64,000 nucleotides of DNA from Lewinellaceae bacterium (GTDB lineage Bacteria > Bacteroidota > Bacteroidia > Chitinophagales > Saprospiraceae). Numbering within the stretch: position 1 is the stretch's first letter; each line of letters opens with the position of its first letter. Both the position numbers and the translations under genes were made by a program. The notes beneath the pieces were generated by a model, which did not search any database, was not told the DNA's origin, and saw only the letters and a program-made list of their open reading frames with translations. Location: positions 124,001 through 188,000 of the forward strand of contig JACJYA010000007.1 of NCBI GenBank assembly GCA_020636315.1, written 5' to 3'. Positions 25,074 through 34,190 of this stretch are shown here, in pieces.

Positions 25074-26060
25074 ATGGCAAGAAAAATAGCCCTTAGAGAG
25101 GCGTTGCGGGAAGCCATGGTTGAAGAAATGCGCCGTGACGATACTGTATTTTTGATGGGAGAAGAAGTCGCCGAATATGATGGTGCATACAAAGTTAGTA
25201 AAGGTATGCTCGAAGAATTTGGGGCTCGCCGTGTCATCGATACACCCATCGCCGAACTTGGCTTTGCCGGAATTGGGGTGGGCGCTGCTATGAATGGCCT
25301 TCGGCCGATCGTCGAATTTATGACCTGGAACTTCGCTGTCCTGGCTTTCGACCAGATAGTCAATAACGCAGCGAAAACCCTTTCCCAGTCTGCCGGAGAA
25401 TTCCGTTGCCCCATCGTTTTCAGAGGGCCTTCCGGTAGTGCCGGGCAGTTGGCTCAGCAACATTCCCAAACCTTCGAGAGCTGGCTGGCGAACGTGCCGG
25501 GCCTGAAAGTGGTCTCTTGTGTACATCCCGCTGATGCCAAGGGGCTGCTTAAATCCGCTATCCGGGATGATGACCCGGTGTGTATGATGGAATCGGAATT
25601 GATGTACGGCTATGAAGATGAAGTGCCGGAGGAAGAATACCTGGTTCCCATTGGGGTAGCGGCCGTTCGGCGCCAGGGAGCGGACATTACCCTGGTATCC
25701 TTTAACAAAATGATGTTCCCAACTCTTGAAGCTGCCGAAGAATTAGCCAAGGAGGGAATAGAAGCTGAAGTGATCGACCTGCGGACCATTCGCCCTCTGG
25801 ACTACCAGACAATTGTCGATTCTGTAAAAAAGACGAACCGCCTGGTCGTCATAGATGAATCCTGGCCACTTGCCGGAGTATCCGCCGAAGTCGCCTACGG
25901 TATCCAGAAGTATGCTTTCGATTATCTCGATGCCCCCGTCACGAGAGTCAATGCTGCCGACACTTCCCTGCCTTATGCACCGACGCTGGTCGATGCCTAT
26001 CTGCCCAATGCGGAAAAGATCGTCAAAGCAGCAAAGGAAGTTATGTATATGAAGGCCTAA
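25074..26060 (+). CDS. Pyruvate dehydrogenase E1 component, beta subunit
   Basis: A 328-residue transketolase-like subunit of the alpha2beta2 E1 component, which decarboxylates pyruvate with thiamine diphosphate. The start MARKIALREALREAMVEEM, the ThDP-binding EEVAEYDGAYKVSKGM, the FRGPSGSAGQLAQQHSQ motif and the C-terminal VVIDESWPLAGVSAEV all match this family. The alpha subunit gene is not in the window. The gene has its own promoter and terminator, so it is probably transcribed alone. A branched-chain 2-oxoacid dehydrogenase subunit is the main alternative. Confidence 0.9.
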   Translation: MARKIALREALREAMVEEMRRDDTVFLMGEEVAEYDGAYKVSKGMLEEFGARRVIDTPIAELGFAGIGVGAAMNGLRPIVEFMTWNFAVLAFDQIVNNAAKTLSQSAGEFRCPIVFRGPSGSAGQLAQQHSQTFESWLANVPGLKVVSCVHPADAKGLLKSAIRDDDPVCMMESELMYGYEDEVPEEEYLVPIGVAAVRRQGADITLVSFNKMMFPTLEAAEELAKEGIEAEVIDLRTIRPLDYQTIVDSVKKTNRLVVIDESWPLAGVSAEVAYGIQKYAFDYLDAPVTRVNAADTSLPYAPTLVDAYLPNAEKIVKAAKEVMYMKA

Positions 26061-26070
26061 CCTTCAACTG

Positions 26071-26128
26071 GTTGTTCAGGATGCAGAAAGCTCTTTGTTT
26101 CTTCCGGATCCTGAACAACTTTTCTTTT
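26071..26128 (+). terminator. Terminator after pyruvate dehydrogenase E1 beta
   Basis: A perfect 12-bp stem GTTGTTCAGGAT (26071-26082) and ATCCTGAACAAC (26108-26119) is followed by TTTTCTTTT-like sequence. The loop is long (25 bases). Confidence 0.7.
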
Positions 26129-26135
26129 CCTCTAT

Positions 26136-26903
26136 ATGCTGCAGAAATCCATCTCTTTTTTAGGACACTTGCCACCAGAGCAATGGTTCTGGCTGATGTT
26201 TTGTGCCCTTCTAATCGGGCTCGCCAAAGCTGGTGTAAAGGGCACCGGTATGTTTGCCGTACCGATAATGGCAGCTGTTTTCGGTGGTAAAGCCTCAGTA
26301 GGATTGGTGTTGCCGCTGCTTTCCATGGCCGATGTTTTCGCCGTCTCCTATTATAACCGTCATGCAGAATGGAAATATATCTGGCGGTTACTTCCGGCAG
26401 CTGTACTGGGGGTGGGTATCGGCATTTGGGTAGGCTACAAAGTGGAAGATGAGTTTTTTACAGGTATGATAGCTGTTATTATCATCAGCAGCCTGGTGCT
26501 CATGGTGATTCAGGAATTTTCAGCCCTCTCCGATAAACTGGTAGGCAGTTGGGGCGTAGCTTCTGTTTTCGGGGTTTTGGGCGGATTCAGTACGATGATC
26601 GGAAATGCGGCCGGCACAATTATGGCCGTTTACCTGCTGGCCACCCGAATCCCCAAAAACAGTTTTATTGGAACGACAGCCTGGTTTTTCCTGATCATTA
26701 ACCTATTTAAATTTCCTTTCCATATTTTCATCTGGGAAACCATTACAACAGAGAGTTTCCTCATTGACCTGGCCGCGCTACCCGCTATCATCACAGGTGT
26801 TTTTTTAGGTATCCAGATCGTAAAATACATTCCTGAGAAGGCTTTTCGCTATTTTGTGATCATAATGACCTTTATCATTTCCCTGAGGTTGTTGCTGGGA
26901 TGA
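26136..26903 (+). CDS. TSUP (TauE/SafE) family membrane transporter
   Basis: A 255-residue integral membrane protein with about eight helices and the two pseudo-repeats of the TauE/SafE family. The signature GLAKAGVKGTGMFAVPIMA sits in the first repeat and GGFSTMIGNAAGTIMAVYLL in the second. Relatives export sulfite, sulfoacetate or related anions; the substrate here cannot be told. Its stop overlaps the frame of the GH5 gene by 4 bases, so the two are co-transcribed. Confidence 0.88.
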   Translation: MLQKSISFLGHLPPEQWFWLMFCALLIGLAKAGVKGTGMFAVPIMAAVFGGKASVGLVLPLLSMADVFAVSYYNRHAEWKYIWRLLPAAVLGVGIGIWVGYKVEDEFFTGMIAVIIISSLVLMVIQEFSALSDKLVGSWGVASVFGVLGGFSTMIGNAAGTIMAVYLLATRIPKNSFIGTTAWFFLIINLFKFPFHIFIWETITTESFLIDLAALPAIITGVFLGIQIVKYIPEKAFRYFVIIMTFIISLRLLLG

Positions 26904-26947
26904 TGAAGGCATTGGCTGTTCCCCTTATCCTCAAAATTAAATTGAAA

Positions 26948-29548
26948 ATGGCCTACCGCTTTTCACTACCGCTCTGCCTTTTAGCATTTTTTTCATTTTC
27001 AAATCCAGTTGAGGCCCAGAGCGGCTTCCGGCACTCGCCTTCCAGCGTCTCCGTCGATGAAAAGGGGCTGATGCGTTGGAGTGATACCGGCGAAGAAGTT
27101 TTTGGGTTTGGGGTTAATTACACCGTACCTTTTGCCCATGCCTTTCGCAGTGCAGAACGGCTGGGCGTTTCACGCGAAGATGCTATTGCCGGCGATGTGT
27201 ATCATTTTGCCCGGCTTGGGTTCGATTTGTATCGGGTTCATGTTTGGGATTGTGAAATTAGCGACACGCTGGGTAACCTTCTGGAGAATGAGCACCTCAG
27301 GCTTTTTGATTACATGCTTTCTCTGATGAAAAACCGCGGTATGCACTTCGTACTCACCCCGATCGCCTACTGGGGCAACGGGTGGCCTGAACCGGACGAG
27401 CCCACTCCGGGATTTTCTGCGAAATACGGAAAGGAGCAATGCCTGATAAATGAGGAAGCAATAAAGGCACAGGAAAATTACCTTTTTCAGTTCCTGAACC
27501 ATACAAACCCCTATACCGGGATAGCTTATAAGGATGATCCTGACATTATTGCCTTTGAAGTGAGCAATGAACCGCACCACCGGGGAAGCCCGAAAGAGGT
27601 AACGGCTTTTATCAATCGGATGGTTCAGGCAATGCGCAGGACAGGCTGCCAAAAGCCAATTTTCTACAATGTGAGCCATAGTGTCCACTTAATGGAATCC
27701 TACTTCAATGCAGATATCCAGGGGGGGACATTTCAGTGGTATCCCACCGGCCTGGGGGCAGGAGAGGAGCTGGGCGGAAACCTGCTCCCCAATGTCGATA
27801 AGTACCGGATACCCTTTGACGACATTATCAGGGAGGCCGGGGTGGCAAAACTGGTTTACGAATTTGATGCTGCCGACGTTGGCCGTTCTTATATCTATCC
27901 TGCCATGGCCAGGAGCTTCAGGGAGGCTGGCATACAGTTAGCCACCCATTTTTCTTATGACCCTACCTTTATGGCGTACGCCAATACCGAATATAACACC
28001 CATTATATGAACCTGGCCTATGCTCCTCAAAAGGCCTTAAGCCTGATGATCGCTTCAGAAGTATTCCACCGCCTTCCATTGTACGGCAGTTTTGGCAGCT
28101 ATCCGGACAATACCACTTTCGGCCCATTCCGGGTGAGCTATGAGGAAAGCCTTGCAGAAATGCTCTCTGAAAAGAAATTCATCTACACCTGCACTACGGA
28201 ATCCACCCCGCCAGCACCGGAGAGGTTGGAACAAATCGCCGGATTCGGGCATTCTCCTGTGGTTCAATACGATGGCCTGGGGGCTTATTTCCTTGATAAA
28301 ATCGAGGAGGGGGTGTGGCGCCTGGAGGTAATGCCGGATGCCGTATGGGTAGGAAACCCTTTCGGCAGGAACAGCCTGGATAAAAAGGTGGCGGTAATAA
28401 AGTGGAAGGAATGGCCAATAACCATTGAACTGCCAGGCCTGGGAGAGAACTTTACCATCAAAGGGCTAAATCAGGGCAATAGCTATATTGGCCGGGCAGA
28501 GGGGCAATCGTTTGCAATTTCTCCCGGAGCTTATTTGCTGGCCCGGAAGGGAATGACAGCCGGGGTAAACGGCAACAGCCACTGGAAAAATATTTTATTA
28601 GGAGAATTTTCTGCCCCTCCCGAAAATGTCCGCCAACCCCATGTTGTACATCAACCACTCCAGGAGGCCATTGCCGGCCGGGACTTAGAAGTAAAAGCGA
28701 CTGTTGTTGCTCCCGGAGCTATCACATCGGCAGAACTTTATGTTTACACAAGAGGGCGGATGCCCGATATCCTGAAAATGGAATGCACCGGGGGGTACGA
28801 TTACACAGCTTCCATACCAGGAGATCTTACAAATAAAGGGTTTCTTCGTTACTATATCGTAGTTAAAAATGAAAATGGCTTTCACTCCTTTCCTTCAGGA
28901 GCGAAGGGGAGGCCTACGGACTGGGACTTTTTTCAGGACACTCCTTACCGGATTCCCCTCGTAGAGAATGAAAGCCCTGTCTATATTTTTGATGCCTGGA
29001 AAGACTCGGATAAACTGGTTCGTAAGTGGTTGCCCGGGTCACACATCGCACCGGCCGGCTTCCCAAACAAGGCGGAGCTATTATGTAACGTAGAAAAACT
29101 GTTCTCACCCGACCCTGAAAATCAAAATGGGGAAAAGCACTTCGATTATTCTTTCCGGTTCTTTTTCGGGGAAAAAACAAGGGGAAGGAAAGAAAGCCTT
29201 AGCCATAAAAAAGCGATCGTTATCCGGGGCAGAGCACTCAACGACAAGCCCTGCCCGCTCCAACTGGCCATTGTCCTGAAAGACGGCTCCGCTTTCGGGG
29301 GGATGCTGCAAATACAACCACAAAAAAAGGATTATGCCCTTTCCCTGAGTGATTTAAAAAGAGTGAAACTGGTTACTCTCCCCAGGCCGTATCCGACTTT
29401 CCTTCCGTACTATTTCGACGCTTCTCCGGCAGAAGATTTTGACATCAATAATGCAGAGAGTATCCAGTTTTCGATCGGCCCCGGAATTCCGGAAAATGAA
29501 AGAAATGATGCCCATGGGATAGCTATTGAGAGCGTGCGCCTGGAGTGA
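26948..29548 (+). CDS. Secreted GH5-like (cellulase/mannanase superfamily) glycoside hydrolase
   Basis: From the ATG at 26948 the protein has 866 residues; the frame reaches back to 26900 but the signal peptide (ending NPVEAQ) starts here. Residues 30-400 are a TIM barrel of GH5/clan-A type, with proton donor Glu208 in FEVSNEPHH and nucleophile Glu305 in KLVYEFDAADV. The region 400-530 looks like a beta-rich accessory domain, and 560-866 holds further beta domains, probably carbohydrate binding. The substrate is unknown; the barrel resembles exo-acting mannan or glucan enzymes. It follows the transporter gene closely. Confidence 0.82.
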   Translation: MAYRFSLPLCLLAFFSFSNPVEAQSGFRHSPSSVSVDEKGLMRWSDTGEEVFGFGVNYTVPFAHAFRSAERLGVSREDAIAGDVYHFARLGFDLYRVHVWDCEISDTLGNLLENEHLRLFDYMLSLMKNRGMHFVLTPIAYWGNGWPEPDEPTPGFSAKYGKEQCLINEEAIKAQENYLFQFLNHTNPYTGIAYKDDPDIIAFEVSNEPHHRGSPKEVTAFINRMVQAMRRTGCQKPIFYNVSHSVHLMESYFNADIQGGTFQWYPTGLGAGEELGGNLLPNVDKYRIPFDDIIREAGVAKLVYEFDAADVGRSYIYPAMARSFREAGIQLATHFSYDPTFMAYANTEYNTHYMNLAYAPQKALSLMIASEVFHRLPLYGSFGSYPDNTTFGPFRVSYEESLAEMLSEKKFIYTCTTESTPPAPERLEQIAGFGHSPVVQYDGLGAYFLDKIEEGVWRLEVMPDAVWVGNPFGRNSLDKKVAVIKWKEWPITIELPGLGENFTIKGLNQGNSYIGRAEGQSFAISPGAYLLARKGMTAGVNGNSHWKNILLGEFSAPPENVRQPHVVHQPLQEAIAGRDLEVKATVVAPGAITSAELYVYTRGRMPDILKMECTGGYDYTASIPGDLTNKGFLRYYIVVKNENGFHSFPSGAKGRPTDWDFFQDTPYRIPLVENESPVYIFDAWKDSDKLVRKWLPGSHIAPAGFPNKAELLCNVEKLFSPDPENQNGEKHFDYSFRFFFGEKTRGRKESLSHKKAIVIRGRALNDKPCPLQLAIVLKDGSAFGGMLQIQPQKKDYALSLSDLKRVKLVTLPRPYPTFLPYYFDASPAEDFDINNAESIQFSIGPGIPENERNDAHGIAIESVRLE

Positions 29549-30640
29549 GTTTTTTAACTGCAATTTGTCATTCTTTCTGCTGACGCTTCTCATTGGAAAA
29601 TTTCCAGGGAATCGTGATGTTGAATTTGGGAAAATTTACCCGGCCTTTATTGGCTTTAAGCGGCGTTTTCCAAGTCATTGAAAATCAGCAGGCTGCCTTC
29701 CTGGTTGACCATATTTGATGCAACCAAAAGAATGGAGGATATCATGAAAAGACAATCTTTTTTCAACCGGCTCGCCAACAAATTCAGGGAAGTATTTCAA
29801 TACCTGAAACGCCTTGTGAAGCACCCACCTGACCCGAGGCGTTACGGGTGGGGGAGTTAAGCTCCTGAACTTGCAGGCATAAGCCTTAATTCCAAAAAGT
29901 TTGTTTGGGTTCCAAAGGATGAATTCCCGCAATTTTTCCTGTGAAAATTGTGGCCTGATATTCTTTGGCTTTGTCTAAAAAACAAAGGATGATCAATCCT
30001 TTTTGGAAAACAGGCTGAAGTTGTTGTTTATCAATGAGTTAAGTTATTGATTTTTTTTTTAGCCAAAAGGAAACAATTTTCCTGCGGCCGACGTTTAAAA
30101 ACAGTACATATCCAAAATAATTAAGTATCCCATGTTGACCTTGTTAATCCTCTCTGTGCTGTGGAGCAAGCGCAAGAACCTGCGCGAGTACCTTCAGAAT
30201 TCCGTTGTTTATTGCCGGCTGTTTACCGTAAGGTGCAAGCCTGAATGCGTGACAGTTCCGGTAGATAAACAAAGCTAGATCAAGGCTGAATCTGGCGCTT
30301 GAGCACAAGTGTCATCCCTTTCTCTTCTGAATGCCATATCATAATAGACGTGGCATGGGAAAATCTTTTGTCTATAAGTAAGTTTCTCCTTCCTGGCCTT
30401 CCTTTGAAAAACCAGGGGGTAGGAGAGTCCGCTTTAGTGTCCCGGAGCCCCCGTTTCCGTTTCCTCTTCCATATTTGCCACTCCATTTGTTTATTTTATT
30501 TCATACCAACCAGTATGTATTTCTTAATCTGCACCAGATTAATGTAATCAGGAAATATGACATAAAACAGAAGTTTTTATGACCTTCGTCATTTAAGGCA
30601 GGAGAGGGGTTGTATAATTTTACCCTCAAAGCCTTAAAAT
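29549..30640. other. Gene-poor 1.1-kb intergenic region
   Basis: No recognisable gene is found on either strand. It contains scattered short frames, a weak terminator-like element (ATCAAT/ATTGAT stem at 30030-30051 followed by ten T to 30060), and AT-rich DNA before the next gene. It could be decayed coding sequence or hold an unrecognised small RNA. Confidence 0.5.
29744..29860 (+). CDS. Possible 38-residue basic peptide
   Basis: A short frame with an ATG at 29744 that encodes an amphipathic basic helix (FFNRLANKFREVFQYLKRL) and a Pro/Gly-rich end (PPDPRRYGWGS). The tidy helix-tail composition is suggestive, but there is no homology cue or clear promoter, and the frame is open further upstream. 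It is listed only as a candidate. Confidence 0.2.
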   Translation: MKRQSFFNRLANKFREVFQYLKRLVKHPPDPRRYGWGS

Positions 30641-31192
30641 ATGCGTAATCTTGTACTTGTAGCATTATCCTTATCTATCCTGTTGTTGCCGATTACCACC
30701 CTGGCGCAGCACGAAGATCATCACGAACTCAATTCAGCGGAACATACCAATGGGTATTTTCGGGCAGCCGTTCTTATCGGGCACACTTTTGTTCCCACAG
30801 GGCCTGAACCGGACCGGCTGGCTGTTCCTTCGTGGGGGCTCGACCTGGAATACTGGTTCAGCCACAAATGGGGAATCGGGCTGCATAATGACCTGGAGAT
30901 TGAAACCTTTCTGGTGGAGCATGAAGGCCAGGAGGAGGTGTTAACCCGGGAATATCCTCTGGTGCTTACGGTGGATGCATTGGTGAAGCCCTGGAAACAG
31001 CTGGTGCTCCTGGTGGGCCCAGGCCTGGAATTGGAGCGCACCGAGAATTTCTTCCTGGTGCGTGCCGGAGTGGAATACGAATTTGAACTTGGCCACGGCT
31101 GGGACATTTCTCCTACTTTCTTTTACGATACCCGGCAGAATGCCTATGATACCTGGTCTATTGCGCTCGGTGTGGGAAAAAGGCTGAATTAA
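30641..31192 (+). CDS. Exported beta-strand-rich protein, probably a small outer membrane barrel
   Basis: A 183-residue protein with a signal peptide (residues 1-22, ending TLAQ) and a histidine- and acid-rich start of the mature chain (HEDHHELNSAEH). The rest alternates short amphipathic strands with polar turns, such as GLDLEYWFSHKWGIGLH and VRAGVEYEFELGHGWDI, and ends in IALGVGKRLN, typical of 8-stranded outer membrane barrels. The function is unknown. It stands alone. Confidence 0.65.
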   Translation: MRNLVLVALSLSILLLPITTLAQHEDHHELNSAEHTNGYFRAAVLIGHTFVPTGPEPDRLAVPSWGLDLEYWFSHKWGIGLHNDLEIETFLVEHEGQEEVLTREYPLVLTVDALVKPWKQLVLLVGPGLELERTENFFLVRAGVEYEFELGHGWDISPTFFYDTRQNAYDTWSIALGVGKRLN

Positions 31193-31398
31193 ACCACTGC
31201 TCTTTCGGCACTTTCATTACCCTGCATAATTAAATGTAAACCAGTTTATTATGCCATTTGCTTTATTTCAGGGTTGACGCTTTGATTTCCTAACATTTCA
31301 GAATCCGAACCAGTCGGAGAGTTGTTCTATAGAAAGATGATTTTTTGCACTTCAGCGTAGCCAGGTTAATTGCATTTAGTCCTAAATCAGATAAAACT

Positions 31399-32589
31399 AT
31401 GAAAAACCATCCATCTATTATTATCGCCGGAGCGGGCGGTATTGCCGAAGCTTTAGGATTGATATTAGCCGAATGGAGCCCCGAAGCCCCTCGTCTGTGG
31501 ATCGGCAACCGGGATATGCACAAGGCTGAAAAAGTAGCCAACTGGATCAAGGAGGGGTCCACCCGGGATGTCGAAGTGCATGCCTTCCATTTACCGGAAG
31601 GAGAGGACTATCCCGATGAAGCCCGGGCGATCTTTATAGAAGGCGGTGTACTGGCCGATTGCCTTCCGGGTAAGGAAGCACCCAGGATGGCGAGGTTGGC
31701 ACTGAAATATGATATGCACTACATCAACCTGACGGAGCATGTTCGGGAAACAGAAGAGATAAGTGGCCTGGCTAAAGGGGCAGATAAGGCGTTTGTACTG
31801 CAGTCTGGCCTGGCTCCAGGGTATATCGACATTCTCGCTCACGGGATGTTCCGGGAGTTTTGTTCTGTTCATCAGGTTAATAAAGTGGATGAACTACTAA
31901 TGAGAGTTGGAGCTCTGACTCGCCATGCCGCTTCGCCCTCTTATTACGGGTTTACCTGGAGCCCGGTAGGAGTAGCCACCGAGTACCTTGAACCGGCTAC
32001 CGTCGTCCGTGATTTTGCAAAGAAAATTGTGCCTCCGCTTTCGGAACGCAAGGTGCTACGCCTCAACGGAACTGCCCTGGAAGAAGACCTGACATCCGGT
32101 GGCGCTGCCGACCTCCCGGATGCACTAGCCGGCAGGGTGAGAAACCTCGATTATAAAACCCTTCGCTATCCCGGACATTACGAGTGGGTCAGCCAGCAAC
32201 TGAAAGCCATCGAGGCAGCCGGCCAGGAAAGGATAGAGGAGCTTCAGCAACGCATGGAGGCGGTCATTCCTTTTTTGGAAGATGATATAGTTTATATATA
32301 TGCAGCTGTACAGGGCAAAAGCAAAAGTGGAACCCTGCGGCGCCATGAAAAAGCTTTCGAGATCCGCCCACAATATGTTGGGCGCCACCTGCTGCGGGCT
32401 ATCCAGACGACTACAGCAGCTCCACCGGCCGAAATGGTGCTGCAACTACTGGATGATAAATATAACGGCGTTGTGTTGCAGAGCATGATCAACCCGGAAG
32501 GCTTTCTTAAAGGAGAGATCGTACAACGGGTTTTCCGCAGGCAACAAACAGAAAACGAAGTGTCGTTAGCAGCAGAAATGTATGCCTGA
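31399..32589 (+). CDS. Saccharopine dehydrogenase-like oxidoreductase
   Basis: From the ATG at 31399 the protein has 396 residues. The N-terminus is a Rossmann fold with IIAGAGGIAEALGLILAE, followed by the family pattern of a strand with IGNRDMHKAEKVANW. The middle carries LQSGLAPGYIDILAHGM, the saccharopine dehydrogenase substrate-domain hallmark. Members act on saccharopine, carboxynorspermidine or other imino acids, and the substrate cannot be chosen here. The upstream frame to 31345 is not conserved-looking. It converges with the glucosaminidase gene, 6 bases between stops. Confidence 0.82.
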   Translation: MKNHPSIIIAGAGGIAEALGLILAEWSPEAPRLWIGNRDMHKAEKVANWIKEGSTRDVEVHAFHLPEGEDYPDEARAIFIEGGVLADCLPGKEAPRMARLALKYDMHYINLTEHVRETEEISGLAKGADKAFVLQSGLAPGYIDILAHGMFREFCSVHQVNKVDELLMRVGALTRHAASPSYYGFTWSPVGVATEYLEPATVVRDFAKKIVPPLSERKVLRLNGTALEEDLTSGGAADLPDALAGRVRNLDYKTLRYPGHYEWVSQQLKAIEAAGQERIEELQQRMEAVIPFLEDDIVYIYAAVQGKSKSGTLRRHEKAFEIRPQYVGRHLLRAIQTTTAAPPAEMVLQLLDDKYNGVVLQSMINPEGFLKGEIVQRVFRRQQTENEVSLAAEMYA

Positions 32590-32595
32590 AAGACA

Positions 32596-33705
32596 CTAAC
32601 GAACCCGCAGTTCCATTCCCAGGCGTATCAGGTTACTGCTTAGGCCGTTCAACTGCCTGAGCGTTTCGACGGTCGTCTGGTAGCGCTGGGAAATGTTCCA
32701 CAGCGTATCTCCTTTTTCTACGGTGTGGAACATTACTCCTGGCGCCGTTTCCGGCTTTAGGCGAGGAGGTTCTTTAACTTTCCCGCCTCTCAATTTAATA
32801 GTTTCTGAGACAGCGGGCTGTTCGCCAGGGTCCATTCGGTTGCGTTTAAGCAGATCTTCAAGGCGGATACCATAGCGCTGTGAAATATCGTACATCGTTT
32901 CTGAAGGCTGGACCTGATGGGTATCAACAGGCCCCCTGAATGCTTTTTTCTTTCCGGACAGGAACACTTTCTGGCCTTCAGGGATCAGATAGCCCGTAGG
33001 AAGATCTTCATTATATACCAACAGGTCAGTAAGGGGAACCCCTGTTCGGTTTGAAATGTCGCGTGCGGTTTCATAACCCGAAGCCAGAGTAAAAGGCACC
33101 TTATTTGTGGTTAATATCAGAGGGGGAGTAATCCCGGTTGGCTTTTCAGTCGCGACATAAGCTGGCTGATCAAAATCGGAGAGTTCATAACGGCCAATAA
33201 GGCTGATGAGCTGGGCGGCATAAGTCGTACTGGTAGCATAACCAGCCTGCTGTAATCCCCTGGCCCAGCCTGTGTAGTCTGTAGGAGGCAGTTCAAACAA
33301 GGGCCCGTATCGATATGCTTTCTGGGGAGAAGCGATGAGGCTGGAATGGTCTGCAAAACTTGCCTCTACGGTAGGGTAGGAGCGGAAACAGGATTCCTCG
33401 AGATAGCCAGATTGGCTGTAATCGTCATCCTTTTTGTAGTAGGCGGCGCCACTCCAGTTATCCCCACACTTTATTCCAAAATGATTGTTGGCACGGACCG
33501 CCAGTTCGCTGCGGCCGGCATCGGATTCCAGTATTCCCTGGGCGAGGGTGATGCTGGCCGGAATACCGGTGCGTTCCATTTCCCGGATTGCAATGTCTTT
33601 GTATTGGCCGATGTAAAAAAGGTGAGCTTCAATACCTTGTCCGTATCCGGAACAGGTGGCAGCTATCAGGAGAAACAAAAACAAAAAAGGCTCCTTTGAA
33701 GGCAT
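32596..33705 (-). CDS. Secreted glucosaminidase with LysM domains
   Basis: A 369-residue peptidoglycan hydrolase. After a signal peptide (1-22), residues 30-170 are a GH73-like glucosaminidase domain with the motif GIPASITLAQGILESDAGRS (the Glu is catalytic) and NNHFGIKC. Three LysM-like modules follow: a weak one around 205-235, and two clear ones at about 265-295 and 325-369 (VEKGDTLWNISQRYQ). It probably trims cell-wall glycan during growth or division. A shorter paralogue lies at 49236-50087. Confidence 0.88.
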   Translation of the reverse strand: MPSKEPFLFLFLLIAATCSGYGQGIEAHLFYIGQYKDIAIREMERTGIPASITLAQGILESDAGRSELAVRANNHFGIKCGDNWSGAAYYKKDDDYSQSGYLEESCFRSYPTVEASFADHSSLIASPQKAYRYGPLFELPPTDYTGWARGLQQAGYATSTTYAAQLISLIGRYELSDFDQPAYVATEKPTGITPPLILTTNKVPFTLASGYETARDISNRTGVPLTDLLVYNEDLPTGYLIPEGQKVFLSGKKKAFRGPVDTHQVQPSETMYDISQRYGIRLEDLLKRNRMDPGEQPAVSETIKLRGGKVKEPPRLKPETAPGVMFHTVEKGDTLWNISQRYQTTVETLRQLNGLSSNLIRLGMELRVR

Positions 33706-34129
33706 AGCAAATTTTAATTGAGCAACATTGCCTGAAATTTAAAAATTCCCGATAGGGCGGGTTTAAGGAAAAATTAAAACTTCTATTTAACATAATATAA
33801 ATTATAGGCAAACAATAGTTTATTTTTTCCCCCGGACAACATCCCGGATATTTGCAGAACTCCGCACAAGAGCATGTGCTGCGCCGATCCAGTTTCACTG
33901 GTTGTTACAGGCATGCGCTGTAACCACGGTAAATTTAGATATCTATTCCGGAATAATTTCAGGTTTTATTCACTGCTAAAACTCAGGCTGCTTTAAAAGG
34001 CCTCTTTGCTTAAATCCACTTATTCAAACAAATTGTTGCGGGTTGTTTTCACCTAATCTCCCCTACTTCACATTTCTGAGAAAATAAAGTACGAAAAATT
34101 TCGTACTTTAATGCATCATCAGCTGGAAA
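33706..34129. other. Intergenic region with two inverted repeats
   Basis: No gene is seen. A 7-bp hairpin (GTTACAG/CTGTAAC, 33904-33924) and a near-perfect palindrome (AAAGTACGAAA, 2-base centre, TTTCGTACTTT, 34086-34109) are present. The left part is AT-rich and probably contains the promoter of the LysM glucosaminidase. Confidence 0.5.
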
Positions 34130-34169
34130 CAGAAAAGGCTCCCGCTGTAGTAAACGGGAGCCTTTTCTG
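34130..34169 (-). terminator. Terminator closing the curli operon
   Basis: A perfect 15-bp stem CAGAAAAGGCTCCCG (34130-34144) with its complement (34155-34169) and a 10-base loop. It lies 21 bases beyond the stop of the last gene of the curli locus. The T-run is inside the stem (TTTT) as in many Bacteroidota terminators. Confidence 0.8.
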
Positions 34170-34190
34170 TTGACATCAGCAGGAAAAGGA

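Noticed and set aside
30132..30278. 48-residue frame with a hydrophobic start in the gene-poor region
   Set aside because: No homology cue, odd composition after residue 12 and no promoter or coupling.
30280..30486. 68-residue basic minus-strand frame
   Set aside because: No recognisable domain; it lies in low-quality coding sequence and looks like chance.
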